Below, piece by piece: positions 6,048-14,207 of a DNA stretch of 40,345 nt. Origin of the DNA: a virus; IMG/VR virus record IMGVR_UViG_3300036045_000034, positions 1 through 40,345 of that record; one strand, 5' to 3'. The notes beneath the pieces were generated by a model. That model saw nothing but the letters and a program-made list of their open reading frames with translations. It was not told the origin of the DNA and did not search any database. Within the stretch, counting starts at the first letter, position 1; each line of letters opens with the position of its first letter. The translations under genes were made by a program, and so were the position numbers.

Positions 6048-6766
6048 TGGCTCGCTACGACCGCACCTATCTCGCTGGTCGCTACCTCGCGCAGGAAGCG
6101 CGCCGCGCGGGGCAGGCGCGGGCGCACGATAACGAGTACGCCATGGGGCGGGTGGTGAATACGGATACCCAGGAAGCCGGGGAGCAGTACGGGCAGGGTG
6201 TGGCTGGCGGGGAGCTGCGGGGAAACCGCCACGAAGTGCCTCAAGCGCAGCGCCCGAACCTCGGCACATGCGAAGGCGCGCGTGATGCTGTAGGCGCCAG
6301 TGTGAAAGTCCCCGCGGGCGTCGATGCGCCGGCGCTCGCGGGGCGTTGCGATCCGCGCGTGGCACCGCAGACGACCTTCCTGCCGCTGCGCGAGCTGCGG
6401 TTCGAGCTGCCGCTGCCGCCGAGCGTCAATGCGTTGTACGGCGTCAACCACCGCACCGGGCAGAAGTTCCTGCTCGAAGATCAGCGGCGCTTTCGCTCGG
6501 TGGTCATCAGCATCGTCCGGGGCCAGATGCGGCGCGAGGAACAGCGGGCGAAGCCGTTGCTCGGCCGCCTGCAGCTCGTCGCGCAGTTCTACTTCGCCGA
6601 CCGCCGCGTGTCGGACGTTTCGAATCGGATCAAGGCTCTTGAAGACGCGTTGACCCACGCCGGCGCCTACCGCGACGACAGCCAGATCGACGACCTGCAC
6701 GCCATGCGCATCGTCGGCCACGGCGAGGAGCGCTGCGAAGTGACATTGACGGAGATCGCGGCGTAG
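6044..6766 (+). CDS. rusA: RusA-like Holliday junction resolvase with N-terminal extension
   Basis: A 240-residue protein whose start ATG overlaps the previous TGA. The C-terminal part (about 115-240) is a RusA domain: LPLPPSVNALYG, then a conserved acidic core with Asp191 (RRVSDVSN), Asp201 and Asp211/Asp212 in YRDDSQID, the dimeric nuclease that cuts four-way DNA junctions. RusA itself is about 120 residues, so the first 110 residues are extra. That part is Gly/Ala/Arg-rich, has no recognised fold, and looks flexible. The enzyme would resolve replication or recombination junctions before packaging. The catalytic domain is intact. Confidence 0.8.
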   Translation: MMARYDRTYLAGRYLAQEARRAGQARAHDNEYAMGRVVNTDTQEAGEQYGQGVAGGELRGNRHEVPQAQRPNLGTCEGARDAVGASVKVPAGVDAPALAGRCDPRVAPQTTFLPLRELRFELPLPPSVNALYGVNHRTGQKFLLEDQRRFRSVVISIVRGQMRREEQRAKPLLGRLQLVAQFYFADRRVSDVSNRIKALEDALTHAGAYRDDSQIDDLHAMRIVGHGEERCEVTLTEIAA

Positions 6767-6768
6767 GC

Positions 6769-7581
6769 ATGGACTTTCCTCGATCCCTCATAGGACTCAG
6801 CGGCGTGAACCACTACCCGCGCCACATCGGCGACTACCTCAAGAAAACGGTCGGTCTATCCATGGTTCAGGACGGCGCCTACAACCGGGCAATCGACTGG
6901 TACTACTCGCACGAGAAGCCGCTGCCCCGCAAGCCCGACGTCTACGGCGAATTGCGCTGCCTCTCGAAGGCTGACCGCGATGCTGTCGACGTGGTGCTGT
7001 CGCGGTATTTCAGAGAGGGTGAGGACGGCTATCGTCACGAGCGGTGCGACGAAGAGGTCGCGAAGTACCGCGAGAAGTCGGCCAAGGCGGCCACCAGCGC
7101 TTCGGCTCGGTGGGGTGCGAACGCAATGCGAACGCATCCGCCGCCGGATAGCGAACGCAATGCGAACGCAGTGCCAACGCAATGCGAAGGCAATGCTAGC
7201 CAAGAGCCAATAGCCAGTAACCAAGAAAAACAGGAAGGGAGAGAGCAGCGTGAACCCCGTTCCGCGCGGGCGCGCGGCAGCAGGCTCAACCCCGCCTGGG
7301 AATTGCCCGAGGACTGGGGCTTGTGGGCCATGCAGGAGCGTGGCTGGACCGTCCAGGAAGCACGGCGTGTCGCGGCCGAGTTCCGCGACCACTGGCTCGG
7401 CAAAGGCGAGTCCCGGGCCGATTGGCTGGCCACCTGGCGCAACTGGGTACGGCGCGAGCGCAGACCGCACGGGGTGACGAAGACGTCCGAGCGCGAGCGC
7501 ATCGCCGGCGAAATCTACGGAGAGCAGGATGAACGACGTGACGAGCATGTCATCGACGGCGAAGCGCAACGGCTCGCCTGA
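6769..7581 (+). CDS. DUF1376-type replication initiation protein (lambda O analogue)
   Basis: A 270-residue protein. The N-terminal NHYPRHIGDYLKKT and YNRAIDWYYSHEKPLP match the DUF1376 family found beside phage helicase loaders. The C-terminal part (WELPEDWGLW, then VAAEFRDHWLGKG and WLATWRNWVRR) resembles the C-terminal segment of phage replication proteins that contacts the loader or helicase. The middle (residues about 115-160) is polar, low-complexity, and encoded by six 11-bp repeats, the arrangement of lambda O, where the origin lies inside the initiator gene. It overlaps the P-like gene by 53 bases. The initiator role is inferred from family and context. Confidence 0.75.
   Translation: MDFPRSLIGLSGVNHYPRHIGDYLKKTVGLSMVQDGAYNRAIDWYYSHEKPLPRKPDVYGELRCLSKADRDAVDVVLSRYFREGEDGYRHERCDEEVAKYREKSAKAATSASARWGANAMRTHPPPDSERNANAVPTQCEGNASQEPIASNQEKQEGREQREPRSARARGSRLNPAWELPEDWGLWAMQERGWTVQEARRVAAEFRDHWLGKGESRADWLATWRNWVRRERRPHGVTKTSERERIAGEIYGEQDERRDEHVIDGEAQRLA
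7116..7193 (+). repeat. Six 11-bp iterons, predicted replication origin
   Basis: Repeats of TGCGAACGCAA start at 7116, 7127, 7150, 7161, 7172 and 7183 (two, a 12-bp gap, then four), with one or two changes each. Each unit is itself nearly palindromic (TGCG/CGCA). The 11-bp period is not a multiple of three, so the encoded peptide is not repeated and selection must act on the DNA. An A-rich, G+C-poor stretch follows (about 7194-7240), as expected for a melting region. Direct observation; origin function inferred. Confidence 0.7.
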
Positions 7582-7915
7582 GGTTGTGGTCGACCGCCTG
7601 TTCGAGCGCCTGGCGGCGATGTACGGCCGCGCGTGGCTCGACATGTGGACCGGCGCCAACATGGGCAAGGTCAAGGCCGAATGGGCGCACAGCCTGCACG
7701 GCTTCGACCTCGAGACCATGCGCCTGGCGCTAGAATCGCTGAAGACCGAGGGCGTAAAGTTCCCACCTAACCTGCCCGAGTTCGTGCACCTCTGCCGGCA
7801 ATTCGTCCGCGCCGGCCCGCATCGCCTGGCGCTCGCAGCGCCGCGGTACGAGCCGCCCGAGAATGTGTTCGCGCGGCTGCGCAAGCAGCTCTACGGTCAG
7901 GACGACGCAGCATGA
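7529..7915 (+). CDS. Replication protein P-like helicase loader
   Basis: A 128-residue protein. The core VDRLFERLAAMYGRAWLDMW, then the WAHSLHGF segment and FPPNLPEFVHLCR, follows the pattern of the lambda P-family region that loads the host replicative helicase DnaB. It is shorter than lambda P (233 residues), keeping mainly the conserved core. It overlaps the DUF1376 gene by 53 bases, the usual O-P pairing, and its stop overlaps the next gene as ATGA. It is predicted to act at the iteron origin inside the upstream gene. Confidence 0.7.
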   Translation: MNDVTSMSSTAKRNGSPEVVVDRLFERLAAMYGRAWLDMWTGANMGKVKAEWAHSLHGFDLETMRLALESLKTEGVKFPPNLPEFVHLCRQFVRAGPHRLALAAPRYEPPENVFARLRKQLYGQDDAA

Positions 7916-8178
7916 GCGCCATAGCCGAGCGCATCGAACGGGCCAAGGCGCACGCGGCCACCGCGCGTGCGTACCAGGACGCTGCCGGGACGTCGAAGAA
8001 GGAAGACGCCGCGAATGAAGACACGCCACCCAAGCCGCAGCCGTCCGGCGACCCACCGCGCTCGAGCTGGTGGCTGCACCGCGGGCTCGACCGCTGGGAA
8101 GTCATCGTCAACCCCCCGCAGACCCAGCGCCAGATGCTCGCGCTCTACCGCGGCTGCAGCGTCACCATGACGCCGTGA
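7912..8178 (+). CDS. Hypothetical protein
   Basis: An 88-residue protein with an ATGA-coupled start. It has a helical N-terminus (IAERIERAKAHAATARAY), a disordered Pro/Lys/Glu middle, then a compact WWLHRGLDRWEVIVNPP segment with three tryptophans. No known family is recognised. It sits at the end of the replication block, so an accessory early role is plausible, but nothing in the sequence decides this. Confidence 0.5.
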   Translation: MSAIAERIERAKAHAATARAYQDAAGTSKKEDAANEDTPPKPQPSGDPPRSSWWLHRGLDRWEVIVNPPQTQRQMLALYRGCSVTMTP

Positions 8179-8185
8179 GCCAGCC

Positions 8186-8842
8186 ATGCTGACCTTCTCG
8201 CTCAAGCACGACGTCGACGTGGCACTCGCCACCTGGAGCGCGCAGCAGAAGCAGGTGCGCTTCGCCGCAGCGTTCGCGCTCACTCGCACCGCGCAGGACC
8301 TGCAGGATGCGATCCGCGCCGAGATGCCGCGCAACTTCACCCTGCGCCGGCGGTGGGTCGTGCAAGGCATTCGCATCAAGCCGGCACGCACCGACTACCT
8401 GCGCGCCGAGGTCTACAGCAAGGACCCGTTCATGGCCATCCAGGAAACCGGCGGCGAGAAGCGCAGCATCAACAAGCGCGTCTTCGACTACGGCGCATAC
8501 CTCGCCGTCCCACTCGACGCGCGCCGTAGCAAGTCCGACATCGTGCGCAAGGAGGACTGGCCCCAGAACCTCATCGACCCCTTCATCCTCACCGCACGCG
8601 ATGGCCGCAAGTACCTCGCAGTCCACCAGCTCGGCGGCCGCAGCGGACCACGCAGTGTGCGCACCGCACGCGGCAAGCAGAAGCGCGCCACCGGCACCCG
8701 CCTCATGTACACGCTCGTGCTGCGCACGCAACTACGCGAGCGCCTGGGCATGCGCCGCATCACGCGCCAGATCGTCGAGCCACGGTGGCACGCCAACTTT
8801 GCTCGCGCGCTGTTCGACGCGATTAGCACGGCGCGGCCATGA
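8186..8842 (+). CDS. Conserved phage protein, structural or tail-completion type
   Basis: A 218-residue basic protein. The pattern FAAAFALTRTAQDLQDAIRAEM, then an F-T-L-R strand, 'IRIKPARTDYLRAEV' and an 'ETGGEK' turn resembles phage proteins near the head-tail junction that are usually left as hypothetical or minor tail. Here it is the last gene before the early terminator and ahead of the terminase, so it is separated from the tail genes; an early-late boundary protein is also possible. It has no signal peptide or membrane segment. The assignment is tentative. Confidence 0.45.
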   Translation: MLTFSLKHDVDVALATWSAQQKQVRFAAAFALTRTAQDLQDAIRAEMPRNFTLRRRWVVQGIRIKPARTDYLRAEVYSKDPFMAIQETGGEKRSINKRVFDYGAYLAVPLDARRSKSDIVRKEDWPQNLIDPFILTARDGRKYLAVHQLGGRSGPRSVRTARGKQKRATGTRLMYTLVLRTQLRERLGMRRITRQIVEPRWHANFARALFDAISTARP

Positions 8843-8873
8843 TGTTACAGCCGGAAAGAATCGTGCCGGGTCC

Positions 8874-8914
8874 TTCCGCGAAGCGGAAAAAGCGGGTACG
8901 GCGGCGCGCTTTTT
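8874..8914. terminator. Terminator-like double hairpin before the late genes
   Basis: A perfect 6-bp stem TTCCGC/GCGGAA (8874-8888, loop GAA) is followed by AAAAAGCG (8887-8894) paired with CGCTTTTT (8907-8914). The second stem carries its own A- and T-tracts, so it could stop transcription in both directions. The stems share two bases and so compete. It lies between the last early gene and the small terminase. Confidence 0.55.
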
Positions 8915-8948
8915 GTCTCTATTCACCACTTCCGCGTAAGGGGTGCAC

Positions 8949-9395
8949 GTGCTGAAGATTGCTGAGATCGGCGCGCACCTCGACCTCGGGGACACGGCGG
9001 TACGCGATTGGCTAAAGCGGCTGCAGTTGACGCGCGCGTCCTCGCTCGACGACATCCGGGTGGCGTACATCCGGTCACTGCGGGACTCGGCGTCGGGGAG
9101 TACGGGAACGGCGGGCCACAACCTGACTGAGGAGCGTGCGCGGTTGTCGGCGGAGCAGGCCGACCGGGTGGCGATGGAGAACGCCCAGAAGCGCGGCGAC
9201 CTCGTGTCGCGGGCGCTGGTGGAGTCGACGCTGGCGGACGTCGGGCGGCAGGCGGTGGCGATTCTGGATGCGGTGCCGGCGCAGATCAAGCGCAAGGTGA
9301 AGGGTGCCACACCGGCGATGCTCAAGATCGTGCGCGATGAGATCGACAAGGCGCGGCACGCCATGGCGGATATCAAGGCGGGGGAACCCAAATGA
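8949..9395 (+). CDS. Terminase small subunit (Nu1-like)
   Basis: A 148-residue protein. The GTG at 8949 is preferred over the GTG at 8943 because AAGGGG lies six bases upstream. The N-terminal helix-turn-helix (LKIAEIGAHLDLGDTAVRDWLKRLQL) matches the winged-HTH of small terminases that recognise the packaging site. The middle has the usual 'ERARLSAEQADRVAMENAQKRGDL' segment linking to the large subunit-binding part. It overlaps the next gene as ATGA and starts the late operon. In the lambda Nu1/gpA type it would act at a cos site, probably in the 100-base gap upstream. Confidence 0.7.
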   Translation: MLKIAEIGAHLDLGDTAVRDWLKRLQLTRASSLDDIRVAYIRSLRDSASGSTGTAGHNLTEERARLSAEQADRVAMENAQKRGDLVSRALVESTLADVGRQAVAILDAVPAQIKRKVKGATPAMLKIVRDEIDKARHAMADIKAGEPK

Positions 9396-9652
9396 GTGAT
9401 AAGCAACGCGCACGCGTGCTAACCATGGAAGAGGTAGGTGTACCGATTCTCGAGGCGCTGGGCATTGACTGTTTGGGCGGCGATCCGATTCTGTCGGCGA
9501 CGCTGCACATGCGTGGTGGTGGACTGCCGACGCTGCGCATTACGCGCCTAGTGTGTAAGGACGGCGAGCCCGATGATGTGGTGGCCGGGGCGTTCAAGAC
9601 CGCAGTGTCGCGGTATGAGCTAGTGCTGAAGGGCGCTCACGAGGACCGGTGA
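9392..9652 (+). CDS. Small protein between the two terminase genes
   Basis: An 86-residue protein coupled to both neighbours by 4-base overlaps. The sequence looks mostly beta-alpha with a central glycine/leucine stretch (HMRGGGLPTLRITRLV). No family is recognised. In lambda the two terminase genes are adjacent, so an inserted gene here is unusual. It could be a packaging accessory, but this is inference from position. Confidence 0.5.
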   Translation: MSDKQRARVLTMEEVGVPILEALGIDCLGGDPILSATLHMRGGGLPTLRITRLVCKDGEPDDVVAGAFKTAVSRYELVLKGAHEDR

Positions 9653-11634
9653 ACACGCTGCAGCCCAACGTCACCGCGGGGCTCGCTATTCTGCGGCCGC
9701 GGGTGGACTTGCGGCTGTCGCAATGGGCGGCGTCGCACTTCTACCTGTCGGCGGAGTCGTCGTACGTTGAGCAACGCTGGTCGGCGTACCCGTACCAGGT
9801 CGGCATTCTCGACTGCATCGGCAACGACGCGATCGAGGAGGTCGTGCTGCGGAAGTCGGCGCGGGTCGGCTACACGAAGATGCTGCTCGCCGCCATCGGC
9901 TACTTTGCCGAGCATCGCCGCCGCTCACAGGCGGTATGGCAGCCGACGGATGAGGATAGCGACGAGTTCGTGAAGACCGAGCTGGAGCCGATGCTGCGCG
10001 ACGTGCCGGCGGTGCAGGCGGTGTTCCCAGGGTTCAGCCAGCGCAACAAGGCGAACACGCTGCGGCAGAAGATATTCCTGGGCTCGATCCTGCACCTGCG
10101 CGGCGGGAAGGCGGCGAAGAACTACCGGCGGTTGAGCGTGTCGGTGGCGGCGATCGACGAAGTGGACGCGTTCGATGCGGACGTGGAGAGCGAGGGCTCG
10201 CCGGTCGCGCTCGCACGCAAGCGGGTGGAGGGCGCGACGTTCCCGAAGCTGATCATCGGCTCGACGCCGAAGACCAAGGGGCTCTCGCTCGTAGAAGCGC
10301 GCGAGGGCGCAGCGATCGTGCGCCTGACGTATCGCTCTCCTTGTCCGGCATGCGGCGAGCGACACGCGCTGCGCTGGGGTGGGCGCGATGAGCCGTACGG
10401 CATGAAGTGGACCGACCGTGACCCGGAGACGGTGCGCCAGCTCTGCGGGGCTTGTGGTGCGGTGTACACGCAGGCCGAGTACCTTGAGGCGTACCACGCC
10501 GGCCGCTGGGAGGCCGACGACGGGGCTTGGCTCGACCACGGTGGCGAGTTTCGCGATGCCGATGGCGCGGTGTTGCCGCCGCCGCGGTCGGTTGCGTTTT
10601 TCGTGTGGACGGCGAACTCGCCACAGACGACCTGGTCGCAGATCGTGCGCGAGTTCCTGTCGGCCAAGCGCAAGGCGGAAGCGGGCGACACCTCCGAGCT
10701 CAAGGCCTTCGTGAACACGACGCTGGGCGAGAGCTGGGAGGAGGGCGGCGAGTCAGTGGCGGCGGCGGCCCTGGCCGACCGCACGGAGCCGTACTCGCTG
10801 GGCACCGTGCCCGAGGGCGGGGTGGTGGTGACGATGGCGGTGGACGTGCAGCACGACCGGCTCGAGGTGCTGCAGAAAGCCTGGGGTGCGGGCGAGGAGT
10901 CCTGGCAAGTGGGTTACGAGGTGCTCGACGGGGATCCGTCGGCGCCGGCGGTGTGGGAGCGTCTGCGGGAGCTGATCGTGCGGCCGCTTACGCACGAGGG
11001 CGGGGCGCAGGTGCGGGTGCGGGCGTGCGCGATCGACAGCGGGGGCCACCACACGCACGAGGTCTACCAGTTCTGTCGCAGGCATCGGGGGCTGGTGCCG
11101 GGCGGGGTGTTCGCGGTCAAGGGGCACGCTACGCGCGGACGCCCGGTGATCGGGCCGCCGTCGTACGTGGACATCAACTGCCGCGGCGAGAAGACCCCGC
11201 GCGGCGCGCAATTGTGGCTGGTGGGCACCGATACCGCGAAGGATCTGATCCACGGGCGGCTGCGGGTGCGTCGGCCCGGTCCGGGATACGTGCACTTCTC
11301 CGACGAGCTGCCGGACGAATACTATGAGCAGTTGACCGCTGAGAAGCGCATCACGCGGCACGTGAAGGGGCGCATCGTACTCGAGTGGACCAAGCGGCCA
11401 GGGGATCGCAACGAAGCGCTCGACCTCGAAGTGTACGCGCTCGCCGCGGCGATGCGGCTGGGACTGAATCGCTGGCGCGCGGGCCGCTGGCAGCAGGAAA
11501 AAGCGCGTCTGATCGTCGCGAAACCGCCGGAATCCGCACCCATACCGCCCGGAATCGAGCCGGAAGCCGCGAAATCGGCGCCGGTGCCGCGCGCGCGTCC
11601 TCGCGGCGGTTTTGTGAGCCGGTGGCGGCAGTGA
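9649..11634 (+). CDS. Terminase large subunit (lambda gpA family)
   Basis: A 661-residue packaging motor and cutting enzyme. It has the gpA-type Walker A variant (RKSARVGYTK, residues 69-78), Walker B IDEVD (169-173), a zinc-binding pair CPAC (232-235) and CGAC (266-269), and a C-terminal nuclease region around 390-490 (MAVDVQHDRL, then AIDSGGHHTHEVY). Length is close to lambda gpA (641). The start is a GTG overlapping the previous gene. gpA-type enzymes usually make cohesive ends, so cos packaging is expected. All signature motifs look intact. Confidence 0.9.
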   Translation: MNTLQPNVTAGLAILRPRVDLRLSQWAASHFYLSAESSYVEQRWSAYPYQVGILDCIGNDAIEEVVLRKSARVGYTKMLLAAIGYFAEHRRRSQAVWQPTDEDSDEFVKTELEPMLRDVPAVQAVFPGFSQRNKANTLRQKIFLGSILHLRGGKAAKNYRRLSVSVAAIDEVDAFDADVESEGSPVALARKRVEGATFPKLIIGSTPKTKGLSLVEAREGAAIVRLTYRSPCPACGERHALRWGGRDEPYGMKWTDRDPETVRQLCGACGAVYTQAEYLEAYHAGRWEADDGAWLDHGGEFRDADGAVLPPPRSVAFFVWTANSPQTTWSQIVREFLSAKRKAEAGDTSELKAFVNTTLGESWEEGGESVAAAALADRTEPYSLGTVPEGGVVVTMAVDVQHDRLEVLQKAWGAGEESWQVGYEVLDGDPSAPAVWERLRELIVRPLTHEGGAQVRVRACAIDSGGHHTHEVYQFCRRHRGLVPGGVFAVKGHATRGRPVIGPPSYVDINCRGEKTPRGAQLWLVGTDTAKDLIHGRLRVRRPGPGYVHFSDELPDEYYEQLTAEKRITRHVKGRIVLEWTKRPGDRNEALDLEVYALAAAMRLGLNRWRAGRWQQEKARLIVAKPPESAPIPPGIEPEAAKSAPVPRARPRGGFVSRWRQ

Positions 11635-11813
11635 AGGCGCACAACGACCCGGTGGCGGAGCTCCTGCGCGAGCTGGTGGCGCGCTGGCCGGATCTGGACC
11701 GGGCGTGGCTCGCCGCCATCGAGCACCGCGTGCGGCAGCGCTGGGGGGGCTGCAGGGTGTACTTAGCCAAGGGCAAGGGTCCAACCATCCCGACGGTACC
11801 GCCAATCGCGTAG
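11631..11813 (+). CDS. Small protein with Mor-like C-terminal motif
   Basis: A 60-residue protein starting with a GTG that overlaps the terminase stop (GTGA). It reads KAHNDPVAELLRELVARW, then RQRWGGCRVYLAKGKG. The 'GGxRVYLxK' ending resembles the DNA-binding end of Mor-type activators, whose fuller versions carry an HTH before it. It is too short to be a full Mor, so it may be a reduced DNA-binding protein or an unrelated look-alike. It occupies the slot where lambda has gpW, but gpW features are seen instead in the gene at 18252. Confidence 0.5.
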   Translation: MKAHNDPVAELLRELVARWPDLDRAWLAAIEHRVRQRWGGCRVYLAKGKGPTIPTVPPIA

Positions 11814-11896
11814 CAGGCCGTTTTGCCCTAGTTCTAGGCCTATTCCTGCGGTTGTCTCGGCGTCTAGACTCGCGCGCAGCCGGAGGCGAGTGGCCT

Positions 11897-11920
11897 GCCC
11901 GCGCCCGGCGCGCGGCTTTT
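11897..11920 (+). terminator. Candidate terminator upstream of the fibre block
   Basis: A GC-rich imperfect hairpin (GCC, bulged C, GCGC paired with GCGC and GGC, loop CCGGC) is followed by TTTT. It lies in the 149-base gap between the small gene ending at 11813 and the propeller protein starting at 11963, the largest gap in the structural region. The rest of this gap holds nothing else I can support. Confidence 0.4.
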
Positions 11921-11962
11921 CGTTCTCCGATCCGTCACTGGAGAGCGCGGCGCCGTTTCCCG

Positions 11963-14197
11963 ATGTACTTCGTCCCGACCAGCCCCTCGAGCGGCGAGGA
12001 GTCGTCGTACAACCGGCTCGCGGTGGCGTTCGTGTTTGGCGCGCGGACGTTCAACTGGGCCTGGCGCTTCGACGCGACGCCGTCGATCTGGCCGCGGGTG
12101 CGGATGCTGATCGACGGCGCGGTCGCGACCGGCTGGGTGAGCAACGTTGGCGGCATCTACACGTTCCCGGTGGCGGCCGAGAACGGCCATCACGTCGCCG
12201 ACTTCGAGTTCGAAGCGCCAGTCGGCGCGCAGGTGTTGCGGAAGCCCTTCGTGGTGAACGACACGTCTGGCCCACTCCCGGCGGCGCTGCAGAGGCCGTG
12301 GGTCGCGCCGATCCGCATCGAGAGCCCGCCGGCGTCGATGCTCCCGGCGCGAGTCGACTACCCGCCAGCGGAGCCGCCGTTCGCGGCGACGATGAAGGCG
12401 CGCACGGTCACGCCGTACACGCAGCGGCACTTCCTGTCGACGTACGCGGGCGGCACGCCATCGCAATTGTGGGCGCGGCGGTGGACGTTTCATACGCGCC
12501 CGGCGATGGCGCGGCGGTTCTGGAAGACGCTCAAGGGCGATGCGATCGTGGTGCCGGAGCAGAAGTACCCGTACGACAACGCGATCAGCATCGGGTCGTA
12601 TACGGCAGGTCTGGTGCCGCCGGTCGCGCTACAACGGGACGGGCCGCGCAACGTCGGATGCCTGGGCTACGTTGCGAAGCTCGCGCTGCGCCGCGGCGGC
12701 AAGGGCGTGTACTTCCTCGAGACCGGCGGCCGCGTCGGGCATATGCAGTTCGCGGCAAGCGATCCCGCACCAGGCGGCGGGCTCACGCGCGGCGAGGGCT
12801 ACATCAACACCTTCGCCGGCTGGCGCACGACCGGGCTGCGGGTGTGGCAGGGCGGCGAGGCCGGGCACGAGTTCGTCGGCGACTTCTCGCGCGTGCCGGG
12901 CGTCAAGCGCATGCACGAGCCGTGGGGCTTCGCCATCGCATTCCGCAAGGCGGACGGCGCGCTCGACAACCGCGACGGGCTCGACCTGTGGGTGACCGAC
13001 ACGCTGAACCATCGCGTCCTGTACCTCGACGTGTGGGCGCAGCACCCGGACGTATCGGCGATGACCGGCCGGCCGAGCGTGGCGCAGTTTCCGCCGCCCG
13101 GCTACAGCACGCCGGCGACGCGTGGCACGACGCAGGTAGTGCCGTTCGCGGGCAGCACCAATCAGACGCCGAGCGCGCTTTGCAACGAGCCGTGGGACTG
13201 CGAGGTCCGGACGCAGGACGGGAAGCTCTACTGGACCAACTTCGCCGGCGACAGCATCTGCCGGGCGAACCTGGACGGCAGCGGCGCGGAGGTGTTCATC
13301 GGGTTTGCAGCACCGAAGACCAACGCGCAGCTCGGCATCGGCACGCGGCTCGGTCCGTCGTCGACGCCGATCGCCACCCTGCGGGCGAACCACATGCAGG
13401 CGGGGACGCGCACCACGGCGACGTTCACGCGGCCGCAGGCGATCGCGTTCGACGCCGCGGGCAACTTGTTCTTCATCTGCCGCTACCTGTACGCGATCCT
13501 GAAGTACGACTTCGCCACCGACCAGGTGAGCGTGTTCTGCCAGATTGCACCGGCCGCGATGGCGGGATTCAATGCGGGCGGCATCAACGTCGGCGGCTCG
13601 AGCAGCGTTAACGACTGCGCGATGGCGATCGACGTCGACGGCTCCTGCGGGCCGGCGGGCGACATCCTGGTGTCGCTGTGGGCGGGGCCGAGCGTGTTTC
13701 GCATCGCCGCCACCGGGCAGATGCTCGGCGGGCGTGCGGTCAATCTCTCGAGCAACACGTTGCGCAACGGGCCGTGGGACCAGGTCGACTATCCGAACTA
13801 CGCGTGGGGCATCGCGATTCAGGAAGGCCGCATCGTGTGGGCGGGCAACGACAGCGGCAACCAGTTCGTCGAGCTGACGAAGCGACTGGCGAGCGACCCG
13901 GCGCCGAGTGTGGCCGCGATCAACCGCGGTGCGCAGTCGTTCCACTCGCGTTTTCTCCACACGCACGGCAAGGATGGCTACGGCGAGCTCGGGCACCCGA
14001 ACGTCGAGCGCATGGGGTCGTGGACCGATTCGCAGATCAGCACCTACTTCATGGCGCTGGGCGTGCCCGCGGCCGAGCTCGCGGACCTCACGACCTGGGT
14101 GCGCTGGATGTGCGTCGACTACGACTACACGAGCGACACCACGCCGCCGGCGCCGCCGACTTCCGACCTGGCGCTCACGAGCGTCGTCTTCAGCTAG
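11963..14197 (+). CDS. NHL/YWTD-like beta-propeller phage appendage protein
   Basis: A 744-residue protein. I start it at the ATG at 11963; the frame is open upstream but the added residues are arginine-rich and lack protein character. Five propeller-blade-like strands are visible: LDLWVTDTLNHRVLYLD (about 340-356), KLYWTNFAGDSICRANLDG (419-437, a YWTD blade), AIAFDAAGNLFFICRYLY (492-509), ILVSLWAGPSVFRI (568-581) and AWGIAIQEGRIVWAGN (613-628). The first 300 residues are beta-rich without a known domain. The C-terminal TPPAPPTSDLALTSVVFS recurs at the end of the next gene. Propellers bind proteins or glycans, so a host-binding or structural role is likely. No weak ribosome site can decide the start firmly. 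Confidence 0.6.
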   Translation: MYFVPTSPSSGEESSYNRLAVAFVFGARTFNWAWRFDATPSIWPRVRMLIDGAVATGWVSNVGGIYTFPVAAENGHHVADFEFEAPVGAQVLRKPFVVNDTSGPLPAALQRPWVAPIRIESPPASMLPARVDYPPAEPPFAATMKARTVTPYTQRHFLSTYAGGTPSQLWARRWTFHTRPAMARRFWKTLKGDAIVVPEQKYPYDNAISIGSYTAGLVPPVALQRDGPRNVGCLGYVAKLALRRGGKGVYFLETGGRVGHMQFAASDPAPGGGLTRGEGYINTFAGWRTTGLRVWQGGEAGHEFVGDFSRVPGVKRMHEPWGFAIAFRKADGALDNRDGLDLWVTDTLNHRVLYLDVWAQHPDVSAMTGRPSVAQFPPPGYSTPATRGTTQVVPFAGSTNQTPSALCNEPWDCEVRTQDGKLYWTNFAGDSICRANLDGSGAEVFIGFAAPKTNAQLGIGTRLGPSSTPIATLRANHMQAGTRTTATFTRPQAIAFDAAGNLFFICRYLYAILKYDFATDQVSVFCQIAPAAMAGFNAGGINVGGSSSVNDCAMAIDVDGSCGPAGDILVSLWAGPSVFRIAATGQMLGGRAVNLSSNTLRNGPWDQVDYPNYAWGIAIQEGRIVWAGNDSGNQFVELTKRLASDPAPSVAAINRGAQSFHSRFLHTHGKDGYGELGHPNVERMGSWTDSQISTYFMALGVPAAELADLTTWVRWMCVDYDYTSDTTPPAPPTSDLALTSVVFS

Positions 14198-14207
14198 AGG
14201 AGAGAGC

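Noticed and set aside
7116-7193. CRISPR-like array
   Set aside because: Units are 11 bp and directly joined, with no spacers of regular length, and lie inside a coding gene.
11631-11813. gpW head completion protein directly after the terminase
   Set aside because: Size fits but the sequence ends in a Mor-like GGxRVYLxK motif. The gene at 18252 is a better gpW candidate by position before the portal.
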